64,000 nucleotides of DNA from Epiperipatus broadwayi (GCA_028023455.1 JAQFVV010000158.1:1490001-1554000), one strand, 5' to 3'; positions 1 to 12,618 are shown, counted from the first letter of the stretch. Translations and numbers: made by a program. Notes: generated by a model from the sequence alone, not told the origin.

Positions 1-2
1 GC

Positions 3-1448
3 CTCGAGTTCTTAAATCAAAGTTTTCTAGCAAACAGTAGGTTATTGAGATGGAGTTTATGTTTACAGGAATTTAACTATAAAGTCGTATATTGCCAAGG
101 AACGGAGAACATTGTAGCAGATACACTTAGTCGATATCCGGTGGCGAACAGTCAGCACCTTATATGCGAAGGAGCATACATCGCGGCAACTGAAAGGGGC
201 CGAGAACGCACGATAGCTCAGGAGATGTGTAATTTAAAGGAACATCAAAGTAATGATGGAGATTGCAAGCAAATGCTGGACCACTTGAGACATCAACCCA
301 TATTAGAAACGAAAGAAAACGCTTTGTGGAAGGAAAGGAAACTCTTCTGCATCAAAGGAGGTTTCTTACAGCGGGTGCTCAAGAGAAAGAAGCAGACACG
401 CATAGTCATACCCAGGACCCTGAGAGAACCGTTAATTCAATATGTTCATGAAACTTATGGACATTATGGGGTAAACAAAGTGGAGAGTTGGATGAGACAC
501 TGGTTCTATTGGCCAAAGATGCAGGCGGACATAGCCAACACTATTAGGACCTGTGACACATGTGCCAGAACGAAGCCACCTAATGTGGCAGGGATAGGCC
601 CACTCCAGCCGATCTACACCGATCAGCCGAACTGTATATTGGCCATTGACTTTTATGGTCCGCTGCCCGGTTTTAATAAGAAAAGGTACCTCCTGGTCAC
701 ATATGACCTTTTCTCAAAGTGGGTATCAGCTTATCCAATTACCCAAGCGAATGCTAAGCAAACCATGAAGGCCCTAGAACAACATTTTAAGATTGCGGGA
801 GTTCCTGCCCGAATCCTCTCAGATCACGGGACCCCATTCACATCGAGTGAATGGAAGAGATGGATTGACAATCACAGGATAAAACACTCCCTGACATCGA
901 TCCGTAACCCGCAATCGAACCCATGTGAACGGGTCATGAGGGAGCTGGGACGTTTGTTCCGGGTATATATATCGGAGGATCACCGTAAGTGGGTGAAGGA
1001 GACGCCACGCATCGTGAACATGATCAATTGTGCAAGGAGTGAGTCTACAGGTTTTGAACCCATTCGGCTACACTTTGGGAAAAATATTCCGTGCCCATTT
1101 GACATTAGTTTACCTGTGGGAACCAGAGCAATAAACAGAAGAATGGATGCAGAACAAGCACGCAGCCAGATGAGGAAAATGGGTGAGATAAGACAACGAA
1201 GAGTAAAGGGCAGTGAGAGTCAGTTCAGGATAGGGGATGAAGTCATGGTAAGAGTGCATCCTGTGAGTCACCCAGAGCGAAATCTATTTAAGAAATTCCA
1301 ACCTATTTATGAGGGGCCATACACTATAAGGAAACGATATGGGAATAATGCTTTTGTTGTGGGTCAAGGGGTGGAAGAAAAGGGAACATACAATGCTCGG
1401 TCTTTAAGGCTAGTCCGGAAAAAGAAAGAACCTCCCGATAGAAACTAA
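3..1448 (+). CDS. Ty3/gypsy Pol, 3' part: RNase H tail and full integrase
   Basis: The frame is open from the window edge, so the upstream protease, reverse transcriptase and most of RNase H lie outside. Counting residue 1 at position 45, residues 1-30 are the RNase H end (RW-x-LxLQEF and VADTLSR). The integrase zinc finger is H135, H140, C170, C173. The catalytic core is D202 (AIDFYG), D260 (LSDHGTPF) and E295 (NPCER), with 34 residues between D260 and E295, the DD35E spacing of this family. The C-terminal GPY/F module is at G424-P425-Y426. Integrase inserts the reverse-transcribed element DNA into the host genome. No stop or frameshift is seen, so this copy is either young or recently active. 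The family assignment is firm. The clade within Ty3/gypsy is not resolved. Confidence 0.95.
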   Translation, partial: LEFLNQSFLANSRLLRWSLCLQEFNYKVVYCQGTENIVADTLSRYPVANSQHLICEGAYIAATERGRERTIAQEMCNLKEHQSNDGDCKQMLDHLRHQPILETKENALWKERKLFCIKGGFLQRVLKRKKQTRIVIPRTLREPLIQYVHETYGHYGVNKVESWMRHWFYWPKMQADIANTIRTCDTCARTKPPNVAGIGPLQPIYTDQPNCILAIDFYGPLPGFNKKRYLLVTYDLFSKWVSAYPITQANAKQTMKALEQHFKIAGVPARILSDHGTPFTSSEWKRWIDNHRIKHSLTSIRNPQSNPCERVMRELGRLFRVYISEDHRKWVKETPRIVNMINCARSESTGFEPIRLHFGKNIPCPFDISLPVGTRAINRRMDAEQARSQMRKMGEIRQRRVKGSESQFRIGDEVMVRVHPVSHPERNLFKKFQPIYEGPYTIRKRYGNNAFVVGQGVEEKGTYNARSLRLVRKKKEPPDRN

Positions 1449-2311
1449 AAGAAAAGAAGCAACTGGACAAACACCTGTTGATGACTAAAGGATACCGACC
1501 CTGGACTTTGAACACGATAATCCACATGATAAGGGAAATGTAGGGGGGATGGTGAACTACGAAGAGTAGCGAATATATGAATGAGGGTCTGGATTTTGAG
1601 ACAAATGTGTGCAGATATGAGTCATGCGGGGATTGCATTTGAGCTTGGTCAAGCCGTCTTGCCGTTCATATAAAAAAAAAAAAAAAAATAGGGAGTGTGT
1701 GTGTTAATCTTGTCTATACACATAAGGATAGACAGGAAAATAAATAAAAAAAAATTAGAATGAGGACTCAGCAGAGATCTGGGCTCATTATCCGTCGTAC
1801 TGGGTGAAAATCCCAAAGGTATTGGAAAGATACGAAGAATTAAACTAAAAATAGAATGAGGACTCAGCAGAGATCTGGGCTCATGATCCGTATTACTGAA
1901 AAAAAAAAAATCAACTCTCTGTGCAGAATAATGTTCGGTGGAGATTAAAAGTGTTTGGGCAGTTCAAATCAATCAAATGGAATGCAGATAGTTTAACCTA
2001 GTTGTCTCTCTAAGATAATCTCATCATACGGAAGTTATAGATACTAAACGGGTACCATTAAAAATAAAATTAATAAAGAAATATCAAGAAAAAAAAATAG
2101 TAATAAGGGAAGATAGGGGTTAAGAATTAAAATGGCTTGACCTCAGAAAATAACTCCAGTAGATTTTAATTGTTAAAAAAAAAAAAAAAAATGGGGAGCG
2201 GGGTAATGCGATATCTACATAAGTGTAGGCTCGCATGTATATATTATTGATTCTCGATAATATTAAGAAAATAACTCCAGTAGATTTTAATTCTTAAAAA
2301 ATGGGGAGCGG
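1449..2311 (+). other. 3' untranslated region of the Ty3/gypsy element
   Basis: This non-coding, purine-rich stretch lies between the integrase stop and the 3' LTR. A block of about 47 bp (gaggactcagcagagatctg and flanks) occurs twice, near 1757-1803 and 1852-1898. The stretch ends in a polypurine-like tract, aatggggagcgg, at 2300-2311 directly before the LTR TG. That tract would prime plus-strand synthesis. No reading frame is supported. Confidence 0.7.
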
Positions 2312-2380
2312 TGTAATGCGATATCTACATAAATGTAGGCTCGCATGTATATATTATTGATTCTCAATAATATTAATAAA
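2147..2380 (+). repeat. Tandem duplication across the polypurine tract and LTR start
   Basis: Two adjacent copies of about 119 bp (2147-2265 and 2266-2380) each contain the segment before the LTR, the purine tract ATGGGGAGCG and the first ~70 bp of the LTR. They differ by a few substitutions and by poly-A length. The first copy has GGGTAATGCG at the junction, while the second has the proper GTGTAATGCG. The functional LTR boundary is therefore probably the second. Confidence 0.85.
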
Positions 2381-2567
2381 GAGAAGGGTTTCGTTAAAAG
2401 AAATAGAAAAAAAAAAGAAAGAAAAAATTTAGTTAAAAGGATTCTAAAAACTTATTTTAAAAGAAATTAGAAAAGCTAAAAAATGATTAAAGATTAGAAA
2501 GGAAAGGGGAGGGGTGTAAAACTGAACGCGTCTCTTTCTTTCTTTGTTAAATAAGAAAATCACGTGT

Positions 2568-2952
2568 AAAAGGAACGAAAGAAATAATTATAATTGTGAA
2601 ATTAAAAAAAGTAAACTTGTACCAAATTTCCAAATAGATTGGTACAAGATAAAGTGAGATAAAGGAATGTTGCAATTAGTAACATTCAATATTTAAAAGA
2701 ATGAAAGAAATTAATTATAATTGTAAAATTAAAAAAATGTAAACTTGTACCAAATTTCCAAATAGATTGGTACGAGATAAAGTAATGAAAAGGAATGTTG
2801 CAATTAGTAGCATTCAATAAAAATGTATCAAAAGAATGAAATGAAATAAATGTAATTAGAAATTGGAAAAATGTAAACTGTATAAAAAAAATTCCAGATA
2901 GATTGGTAAGATAAGAAGGAAAAGGAAGGAGGCAATTAGTGACATTCTATAG
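2568..2952 (+). repeat. Three degenerate ~125 bp tandem repeats in LTR U3
   Basis: Units begin near 2570, 2695 and 2830. Each carries a gaaagaaat-type start, a gtaaactt(gtacc) block, the segment ccaaatagattggta, and a caattagt(a/g)-cattc end. The third unit is the most diverged. Tandem U3 repeats in LTRs commonly hold enhancer sites. That role is inferred here. Confidence 0.8.
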
Positions 2953-3124
2953 CAGGACAGCAGAGAGAAATAAGCAGAGCTGATTTAGAAGTAACCGGTT
3001 GTGTTTTTTTTTGCTGGCTAGAATTTAACAAAAATAATAATAGAAGGGTACGCTAACATGGAGGGCTAGTGGCAAATACCGGGCGTTTGCTCGGTCTATC
3101 TCCGTCCAACCACTCGCTCACTAC

Positions 3125-3385
3125 TTATAACAACTAAAATGCTGCCGAGAAGAGACCGCCGTTATAGAAACAGATCTGCCTGGAGATTCGAAATAGAATG
3201 GTAAAAGGATGAATACCGACTAAAATGTGGAATTAGAAAAGGAAACAAACCAACGTCAAAAGACTATAAACTCTCACTCCATTCACTGGAACGTCTGAAA
3301 AGCGAGCAACCATCTCTGCAAAAGAAGGGAAGGTTTTCCCCCTCGATGGTTGACCCGACATTGGAAAATCCATACCTAGGTAACT
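3125..3385 (+). promoter_or_regulatory. LTR core promoter and leader exon with splice donor
   Basis: A TATA-like TTATAAC at 3125 is followed by about 250 bp of more GC-balanced sequence. This ends in CCTAG|GTAACT, with the donor GT at 3380-3381. Three other LTR families in the window show the same TATA-to-donor layout. Transcription start and splicing are inferred, not observed. Confidence 0.5.
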
Positions 3386-4154
3386 ATTAATACATGCATG
3401 TCAGAATTAATTTGAAAATAAGAAATCAGTCAGAACTAAATTATTATAAAGTTGCGCAACACTTCGGACATTTATCATTAAATGAACTTATGATGGTAAT
3501 CTATTAATGTATGAGAAAGTAACAATTGAGTTACGATAATTTATTTAATGTTTCATTTGAATTATATTCTTTATTGTCTATTTATGTATTTTATTATGTT
3601 AGTGTGTGGATATATATGTGTGTTTTAGGATTTTATTATTAAATATAATTAACGAATTACAAAATTAAAGTTTATTTATAAAAGGAAGTACTTAGTCATT
3701 TGCATTTCTTTTCTCTACCAAGCGAATAACTATTTAGAGTAAATTAAAATTAGATCAGTGAGCTAACAAGTTGATTAATTGAGGAATAAAATAAAGTAAT
3801 CTAAATGGATAAATAAATCCAGTCTGTATTGTAAATAAAGTAAAGGAAGGCAGGGCTATAATTTATATTCCTGCTGTACCGTGATAATTCCGGGAAATTT
3901 TATAAATATTCCAGGCGCTGGGCAGAACTAATTATTCGATACAATAATTTGCCCAGCAGAGAAGAAGCGTTTAATTGGGAAATATAATGCTGGGATGATA
4001 TTTTATTATGTCAGCGTTCAATTAAGAATATATACTCGATTTAGGGGTGTATATTGGCTTCTTGCTTGTGGTAATCATCATCATCGGTGGTTAACCGGTC
4101 GATCACATAATTAAGTGCGGCTGGGGTCTTTAACCGCACGGCGGTGGTGTTACA

Positions 4155-7100
4155 ATATATAGTACTAATTTTTAAATTAAATGCATTATTAATGTATATA
4201 TATATTAATTTGTTAATTCTGCAAAAGTCAAAATCAAAAAAAAAAATTGCAAATTTACCTTTATTATATTTATATAATAAATTGCATGATTTTTAATTAT
4301 TTTTTTTGCATTATAATTTAGAAATTATTAAACAAGGAAATATAAAAATGCAAAAGTCACAGATATAAAAAAATGCAACAGAACTTGCTTGTATTTGTGA
4401 GATGCATTAATAATATATGCTGAAATCCAAAAAAAGTTCAATGCACTGCAAAATCGCCTTTATTTATATAATAAAATATATTTTATTTATTTTTAGTTAC
4501 AATCTAGAAATTATTTTCATAGCTATAGCAACATTGATTTTGGAGGTCATGGTGTCTCTTAGATACAATTTACTATTGAATATTATATATACTGATGAAA
4601 TATACAAACTATGTTTCAACAATACAATTTAATATTAGTTACATAAAAATACATAGCAACTCATGATCTTGAATGTATATACTTGTATATTAATTGTAAC
4701 ATCCAGAGGGTTAATTTAGTGATTGTATCAAACAACTTTTTTGAAATAAAGCTTTTTTTTGTGTGTGTGAATTGTAATTAGACAGCAATATCTAATTTTT
4801 AAATGTATATGTTAGAGAAAATGTCACTTTTTTATTATGTTTTTTATAAAGTATATCTGTAGAAGTTAAAAAAAATATTTTAAAACATTTTCAAGTAAAA
4901 TAAAAGTTGTGAATTTTTTTTAATCAGTAACATAATGAATGTTTATATCTGTAAATTTGTTTTAAAAATGGAAAAATAAATAATTTATTGTATAATTGTA
5001 ATAAATAATTATTAAATAAATAATTGAATAGTTTATTGCTCAAAAATTTACAAGAAGTTCACAAAATGATAGACCTTGATCTCCTAAGTTTCCCACTGTA
5101 GTATTGCACTAAAGCAAATATGTTAAAAAAATATTAAATAAATACTGAAAAACTTGCACTTACAGCATAAAAAAATAAATATATTTGATTTTAAAATGGC
5201 TGCCAGTAAAAAGTAGTATCAGTTGAAATCAACATTTAAAAAAATCTTTGATGCCATTTATATATTTTAGAAATGGTTTTATATTTTGACGAAAATTTTA
5301 ACTAAAATTTAAAAGTTTTGCAAAATGAATATATAAATTCTACTTCAATTAGAAGTATTAACAAACATAAATGCTAGCAGATTGTGACTATGTAGTTTTA
5401 ATCATTTCTTATCCTGTATGGAATCCTGAGCCAAAGAATTAACCCTGTAAACATGAAAATAAATATTCATTAATAATTTGTTATTTGCTTTTATAATGCT
5501 TTAATGCAATTGGTAAAATGATTTTTTTGTGCTCAAGTCTTTAAAAATATTATGAACAAATTTTGTACTAATAATATTCTTTTAAGTCTATGATTATAAA
5601 ATTTTTTGAACCTTCAAACTTTAGCAACAGTTTGTGTCAGTGTATAATTTTATATAGTAAAAATAAAATTTGAAATTGAATTTTAAATTGGAATGTGTTC
5701 ATTGAAACTTTGCATGTACATTTAATGCCTTCTGTGATTTAGCACAATGGTAGATTATCAGAATGGCAAGTGAAGTTTTAGAATTAATTCCACCACTGGT
5801 ACTTGGTACTTCAGGACTTGAATTTATTATGAACTCATACAGTAAAGTCATTCGAGTATATATATATATTAATACAATGACATATAATAAATTCTACAAT
5901 TGTACATATAGAGAACAGTACAATAGTAATAAAAGAAAAATATATTGTTAGATAGAACCTAGTTATAGTATAATGAGATATGAATTTATTTCCAGCTGAA
6001 TATTGAATTGTAGGTTCATGGAGAGAGATTTAAATGTGCATATATTTTAAATCCTTGTGTATTATAGCCATTAAATATATTTTAGATAATTGTTTCACAA
6101 GAAAAATCAAGATATGGATAGAGGATGATTTATGCTGTCTTAATTATCATTGAAGTTATTTTATCAGGTGAAGTTTATACATTTCAAAATTACACCAGGC
6201 ATATATTTTATATATAAAATGCCATTTTTACTAGGTATTCTCATTATTTCATTCCACATATGCATGGTTTCTAATCCAAGTAATAATAGAGCATTAATAT
6301 TAAAATAAATGGTTATCTCACACGCACACGAAATCAGTACACAGTTAAATATACACACCCTGTAGTTCAGTAATTAATATTTAACATGTAGAACTGATTA
6401 AACATTTTATTTAAAGGCATTAAGAAATGAAAATTTATGAATGCAAAAAACACAAAATTATTTTAATATTTATTTTATATAAGTTTAAAGTCTATAGATT
6501 TGAAAATAGAAAATTAGACCATAAATAATTTATGATTTTCTTAATTATATTTAGATAATAGAAATCAAATTATCAGTTAAACATAATGAGAAAGATAATA
6601 GTCAAGAGAGAGAGAATTGATAAGGAGGTTGGGGGGGGGGGATACTTGTAAATAGTGTTATAGTTTAGAATTTATTTCTTATCTTAATGTTATAAATAAA
6701 TTATTTATTTTAGTATTTAAAACTATCTAGATATTTTAAAAATAAATAGCAAAAGAGATATTTAAAATGTATAAAGCATTTTGCTTAAGTATAAATAATT
6801 CTATACTGACTTAATTATTCTTTTAATAAATGGGTTCAAAATTTAAATTGAATGCATCTTGGAAATTTATTGCAAATTTATGGATATATTTATAATGAAT
6901 TAAAGATAAATTGAATAATAAATAACTAAATGTTAGTAATCTTGTTGCAGCTTTGAAAGTCACTCGTCTTCTTTGCTAGTTAGTATAGGATATAGGAGCA
7001 ATACAGTTGATCTCTAGCAGCAGCATCTTGCCAGCTACCAAGAAATAGTGATTAATTTTATGAACATTAGTTGGTAATTATCAGGCTATTGGAAGAGCAT

Positions 7101-7220
7101 TGGAGATGCAGATTGTTGTATTAAATAAGTACAGTATAAGTAAGTTACAATTAAGACTGTGGATTCTTTTTTTTTTTACACAAACCATTTTAAAAATCTG
7201 CATGGGAAGTTATAAGTAAA
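4155..7220. other. AT-rich spacer without a recognisable gene
   Basis: This sequence is very A+T rich, with short frames only and no protein family resemblance in any frame. A degenerate duplicated stretch is visible near 4205-4360 and 4385-4520 (gcaaaa/tgcat blocks and 'tctagaaattatt'), perhaps an old MITE or SINE. A run of eleven G lies around 6630-6641. Confidence 0.6.
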
Positions 7221-7469
7221 ACAGGCAAAACCTCACTATATGTATTGCCACACATAGCAAACAAGAGTAATCAATGGATGCCAGAAGGCTTGTGCATAAA
7301 ATCACCATCTAGTGCCTACTCATCCAATACCCCCAGATTAGTTTCTGGCTTGTGGATATTGGATGAGTAGGCACTAGATGGGGATTTTATGCACAAACCT
7401 TCTGGCATCCTTTGATTACTCTTGCTTGCTATGTGTTGCAATACGTATAGTGAGTTTTTGCCTGTTTTG
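7221..7469. repeat. Long near-perfect hairpin (foldback, possible MITE)
   Basis: The left arm, about 7221-7330, is the reverse complement of the right arm, about 7356-7469. Arms are ~110 bp with roughly ten mismatches, around a loop of ~25 bp. The arm starts acaggcaaaacctcactata and ends at catccaatac. The hairpin is far more structured than the sequence around it. It could be a foldback MITE or an unusually long hairpin RNA gene. No target duplication was identified. Confidence 0.85.
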
Positions 7470-8640
7470 ATAACAGTTATAAGCAAGCATAAGAAATGGT
7501 GATCATGTGATGTTAAGTTATAAGTAACATTAAATAATTTATAATAATCTGAAGATTAATACAAATTCCTTAAACATAGTATAAAATGAACATTTTACAA
7601 TAATATAAACAATTCATCAATTTACTGATAATAATAACTTGACTATTTAAAATAACTTGAATATTTTAACCATTAGTTTGAAATTTTCTGTATATTATTT
7701 AAAATGGTGCATTACATTATACACCCTGAATCTTTTAATTTTCACAAATACAATTAAGTTTCTGAATTTTGATAATTACTTTCGAAAATAATATTTACCA
7801 ACCTAAATCATTTGATGAAATGACCCTAGCAGTTTAACTCAGTGGTGAGAATTAAAAGTTTTAGGACTGATTTCAAATGAGCTAAAGAAAAAAAAAGACT
7901 CAGTTTGATAATTTGGCTTGAGTGAAAGTCTTTATAACATGATTGCTCAAACATCATATGATTTCTTGAACATCTGATCATATGATTTATTCATTTTATT
8001 TAAAAAAATATGCTAATATTTTATCTTCTAATTATTAATAATTTATCATATTATTCACAATTTATTATTTGTTCACCATTAAAAAAAAAAATAGCATTTT
8101 GTATTAAAAAATAATTTTGCAACAAAATCAAGTTTTAAAATAGATGCATTACTATATAGTGAGATTTTGCTTTTTTTTTAACATTAGTTTTATCATTCTG
8201 TTTCAACTGGGATTCAGATTAGATTTATTTTGGGATAGCTTGTAATAATATTTATTATTACATCGTGGGATCTAGCTTTCGTAAAAATGATATATGTCAA
8301 CCAATATTTCTACCATAGTGAAATTTGTTTTTCATTGAAAGGAGACTTTCATTTCCCTTTAAGACTTTAAAGAGAACTAAGCAGTAATTCCTAATGTCCA
8401 TTTTATATGTTTTTGGCAATGCAGCTATTATAACTACATGATTAATGAGCATAGATGGTCTCTCCTCCAATATGCAATATCAATTGTCATGAGTTTAATA
8501 ACTTTTATGTCTAAGATTAATACCAAAAAATACCAGGCTTACTTTTCATTTATTTGATAGTTTTTGACTGAATTGAATGTTTTTAAAAATAGTGTGAATT
8601 GGTGAATAATCATTCTCCTTTATATTTAAAATTATAACAT
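7470..8640. other. AT-rich spacer without a recognisable gene
   Basis: No open frame longer than noise, no RNA-gene signature and no clear repeat were found on either strand. Confidence 0.6.
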
Positions 8641-8644
8641 AGAA

Positions 8645-11230
8645 AAATATCCCAGAGACTAAAGACATAGCCAAAACAAAGAATGCTAAAAATATCTAGG
8701 CTAACATTCAAGGGTCTTTTTTTTTAGCTATTATTTCAAATGAAGGAAGATTGCATGAATTAGAAGAGCTGATTAATATTAAATTGGATATTGTCAGACT
8801 TTGATAAATTAGAAGAGATAAAATGAAATTAGATTTGAAAAATGAATACTACTTTATTGTACCATATCTTTATTGGAAGCACAAATGGAGTAGATTTTAT
8901 TATAAATAAAAAATGGAATGATAATATTATAAAGATTGATAGCATATTACATAGAATGATGAGTTATCTAACTTAATGAAAGATACCAAATGCTAATAAT
9001 TCAGGTTTATGCCTCAAAAAGAAGTAAAGAATTTTTACTTAGATGTACAAAATAATTTTGATCAGATCAAATAACTTTTTAAAATTCCATGGAAGAATTT
9101 AATAATAAAATTAGAAAACAAATGAAAAATAAAAATGCTATGGGTAAATTTGAATATAGATGCAAAAATGAAAAGAAATAAACATAGAATGGTAAGATAA
9201 GTTATTCAACTTAGTGGAAAATACCAAATGCTGATAATTCAGACTTTATACTCCAAAAAATGAAGGATTTTTATTTATATTTATAAGATACTTTTGATCA
9301 AATCAAATAATTTTAAAATTCCCATGGGTGATTTTAATGCTAGAATTGGAAAACTATTGAGAAATGAAAAAAAATTTGAATATGGATGCAAAAATGAGAA
9401 GAAATAGATATGTGTTTGTGGAATTTGGTTAAAAAGAATAACTTTATATTATGATTTATTTATTTTTTGAGAAAAATCTAAAATGGAAATGAACATGGAA
9501 ACATTCAAATAAAATTACAGCAAAGCTGGATTATATTTTGACCAACAGAAAATATCTATTTCAAGATAATTGTAAATTTAATAGATTCAATATAAAAAGT
9601 GTTATATGTTATTGCAAATGTAGAGATAAAAACTATTTAAAAAGAATAGTTGATATTCTTAATTTTCAAAAATACTCCAATGAATTTAGAGTTTTCAAAT
9701 CATTTTAAAAGATCAACAGATTTCAATGATGGATTGGACTTGAACTAAACGAATAAAAATAATATAATTGATACTCTAAATTAAGAATTGCTACTCTGAT
9801 AGAAAAAAGCAGTAATTCTATAATAATTTTTTATCTGAGAGATGATGATGTATGAAAAAATGAAGGAATATGAAAATATTTTTAAGTGATCTATTTGAAA
9901 TTCTATAAAAATAATATTGAAAAGTAGTTATGATGATATAAAGAAATATAACTGTAAATTGTCAAGGAAAACTATAGAATAGAAACCTCAAAAGTATAAT
10001 ACATCATCTTGGTATTGGAAGGAAAGTTATTTGGGCAATAAAAAAAAAAAAACTGCACTATATTTAAAAAGAGGGATGACACAATGAAGTATATGACAGA
10101 ACTCTACAACAAAAAAACTATATTGTAATGAAAACAAGAAAACAAAGTAGCCTGTTAAATAACAGAAACTTCTTTTAAAATAGATGAAATATGCAATGAA
10201 ATTCGTGAATTATGAAAAATTCTAAGAATTGATGGAATTATTGATACCCTAAAAGTAGTAGGAAAAGTAATAAAATTGTTAATAAAACTATATTCACTTA
10301 ATGTCTAAATAATAAAAATATACTACATGATTGAAAAAATGCAGTAGATATTAAAATTACAGATGTATCATTCTTCTATCAGTTCTATATAAATAAACTG
10401 GATTTAAAAATGATCTTAGCATAGTAGTTGATATCCAGATATTAAAAAAAGTTATGGAAAGGATTGATCTAGTATGAATAGCCACTATGCTTTGGATTTG
10501 CAGATTATGAAAAGTCATTTAACAAATATTTCCACAGTGTTTAATGCTTTGGAGCAACATCAAGAAATAAGCTCGGATATTACATTTTAAAGATTTATTT
10601 ATCGAAGTGCACTAGCTGTGATTAGATTACATGCTGACATTAAAAAGATAGCATTGATAAAGATGTACAATAGATATTTTATATCTCAACTTTTTACCCC
10701 AGTTTTACAGGAAGTATTTTGTTGATTAAAATAGTGATAACATAATTGTTTTTTTTTTGCTTTTTATGCTTCAGAATTTCAGGAAATGTTTTAAGGGCTA
10801 TCAGACGAAAATAAGAAAGTAGGAAGGAAAGCAATGCTAAAAGAGGCTAAAATAATGTTCTAAATGTGTCTCACAAAAGGAGAAAACAAAGATTTATTTA
10901 TAGTGGAAATATAATGGATGAAATTATTCATAGAATTAAACTTGAATAAATTACTTCAGATTATACTACAGAGAATAGAGAGATGTCTGTTGGGGTCGGG
11001 TGGGTAATAAGAAAAGATTGAAAATGAAATACATGGATGAGAGAATAAACAGCTATTATTGATATCATTGAAAGAATTAGGCATATTGTAGAAGAGATGA
11101 TAATAGATAGAAAGATGAAGTCTTATAGTGAATCCCAAGGAATTGTAAAAAGACTAAAAGATTACATATGAGGTGATCAAATGAAGAAAAATTGCTTTGA
11201 ATGATGATATTCTGCAGTGAATCAAAAATG
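8645..11230 (+). mobile_element. Decayed RTE-type LINE, + strand
   Basis: Conceptual translation in shifting frames gives the parts of an RTE-clade LINE in order. First comes an AP-endonuclease (APE) start near 8720-8920, with the match to GRLHELEELI and DIVRL. Next is the APE catalytic strand MGDFNARIG near 9325-9345. Reverse transcriptase pieces follow near 10440-10740, ending in YFVD as in the minus-strand copy at 12.8 kb. A thumb and C-terminal remnant lies around 10860-11190. Stops and indels are frequent, so it is long dead. In a live element the protein nicks DNA and reverse-transcribes its own RNA at the nick. Confidence 0.65.
8949..9408 (+). repeat. Adjacent ~230 bp duplication inside the LINE
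   Basis: Copy 1 (8949-9181) and copy 2 (9182-9408) both start acatagaatg and run through ataccaaatgct(a/g)ataattca to tgcaaaaatga(a/g)aagaaata. Copy 2 keeps the intact APE motif MGDFNARIG, while copy 1 is more degraded. They abut directly, so this is a tandem duplication within the APE region rather than two insertions. Confidence 0.8.
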
Positions 11231-11993
11231 TTTGAAAAATTATGATTGTTGTTTTTAGTAATTTTTTTAAGATTTAAATTGTGTTTCAGTTTAGTTATAT
11301 TTCCATATAATTTAATTTCTTTTGTTAACAAAAAACGACTACATTTTCTTCTTTTTTTTTTAAAGATTTGTAATTAGATAATAAGTGATGGATTATTGTT
11401 TTAAATAAGCAAATGTTTTTCTTTTGTTAATATAAATCTGTAAATATTTTAGAAAATTTAATGTATAACATGATGTCTTACTAAGAGCAAGAAAAATTGT
11501 TTTTCCAACAATATCCAAATGTTGCCAAAATTTAACCATATGTTTGAGTGATTGAAGCATTTGCCTACTATGCTTATAATATGAAGTTTGAGTTCAATTT
11601 TTTAAATAATTGAGAAATTTCCAAGTTAGCTTAGATTTTTTTTTCTAGTAGTTGCCCCACAGCAAATTTTATTAGTTATCCAGTTTTGTCAGTAAGTGGA
11701 TATCTAATTCTTCTTAAAAAGAAAAAGAGCAAAACTCTGCCAATCAGCCAGTCAAACAATTTGGTGAATTTTGCTTTTATCTTAACTATTTCTTGGTGGA
11801 TTGTTGTTTGCAAAGTTTTGCCCTGTAGTATCCCAGATTATATCATCCAAATAATGGAGACTATTCATGTGGTGTAGTTGAGATGTAAAATCATTCAAGA
11901 GAAAATTATTCTATTATGGTTTTATTAAATATCACAATATATATTTTTAAATTTTGTTTTCACAAAGAATCTAAAAAGTTGAAAATGCAAAAT
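11231..11993. other. Short spacer between two LINE copies
   Basis: This is AT-rich sequence with no gene. A stretch at about 11525-11625 has a weak tRNA-like B-box (gagttcaattt) and may be a remnant of an old tRNA-derived SINE. The signal is too degraded to call. Confidence 0.4.
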
Positions 11994-12048
11994 TCATCAT
12001 CATCATCAACCATTATCATTCCACTGCAGGATGAAGGTTTCTCCAAGT

Positions 12049-12618
12049 TCATCTCCGATCTTTAGCTTCTCTTCTCCACATCATCCCTGCACACTTTCTT
12101 ATTTCATCTATCCATCTCACATGTGGTCTCTTTCTGGGTCTTTTACAATCTCTTGGAATCCAGTTTAAGATTTCAATTGTCCATCTATTATCATCTCTTC
12201 TAGAAATATGTCCAGCCCAACTCCACTTCGGCCTTTTAATTTTTTCAATGAGGTCAGTAACACCTGTTTGTTTTCTTACCCATGTATTGCATTTTCGATC
12301 TCTTCTTGTTATTCCCAACATGCATGTCTCCATATTTCTTTGAGTTGTCTGAAGTCTCTGTATTGCTCTTCTATTAAGTGTCCTAGTCTCAGATCCATAA
12401 GTAAGAACTGGTAAAACACTTATATTAAAAACCTTCCTTTTGAAACACATAGGCATATTTCCTTTTAGTATCAAGTTATTTCTACCAAAAGCACTCCAAC
12501 CAAGTTTAATTCTATGATTAATTTCATCCATTATATTTCCATCTGTATTAATAATCTGACCAAGGTATTTGTAACTGTTAACTTCTTCTAACTCATCATA
12601 ATCAATCTTTATTTTCAT
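12049..12618 (-). pseudogene. RTE LINE ORF, C-terminal part (189 codons)
   Basis: The frame encodes the segment after the reverse transcriptase palm. Recognisable parts are the KYLGQIINTDG block, then VLPVLTYGSETRTL (thumb), ITRRDR, the KWSWAGHISRRDDNRW motif and RPRKRPHVRWIDEI near the end. These are hallmarks of the conserved RTE C-terminal region. It is separated from the upstream palm by a frameshift between about 12620 and 12680. It is annotated as a pseudogene because no complete element ORF remains. Confidence 0.85.

Larger units (their letters stand above)
2312..4154 (+). mobile_element. 3' LTR of the Ty3/gypsy element (about 1.84 kb)
   Basis: The LTR starts TGTAATGCG after a polypurine tract and ends GGTGTTACA, giving the short inverted ends TGTAA/TTACA. 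It follows the integrase gene at the expected distance. Inside are three degenerate ~125 bp tandem repeats in U3, a TATA-like box at 3126, a leader with splice-donor consensus at 3380, and several AATAAA sites around 3785-3840. The 5' LTR is outside the window, so the target duplication cannot be tested. Confidence 0.75.

Noticed and set aside
11525-11660. SINE copy with B box gagttcaattt
   Set aside because: It is too diverged. The A box could not be placed with confidence.
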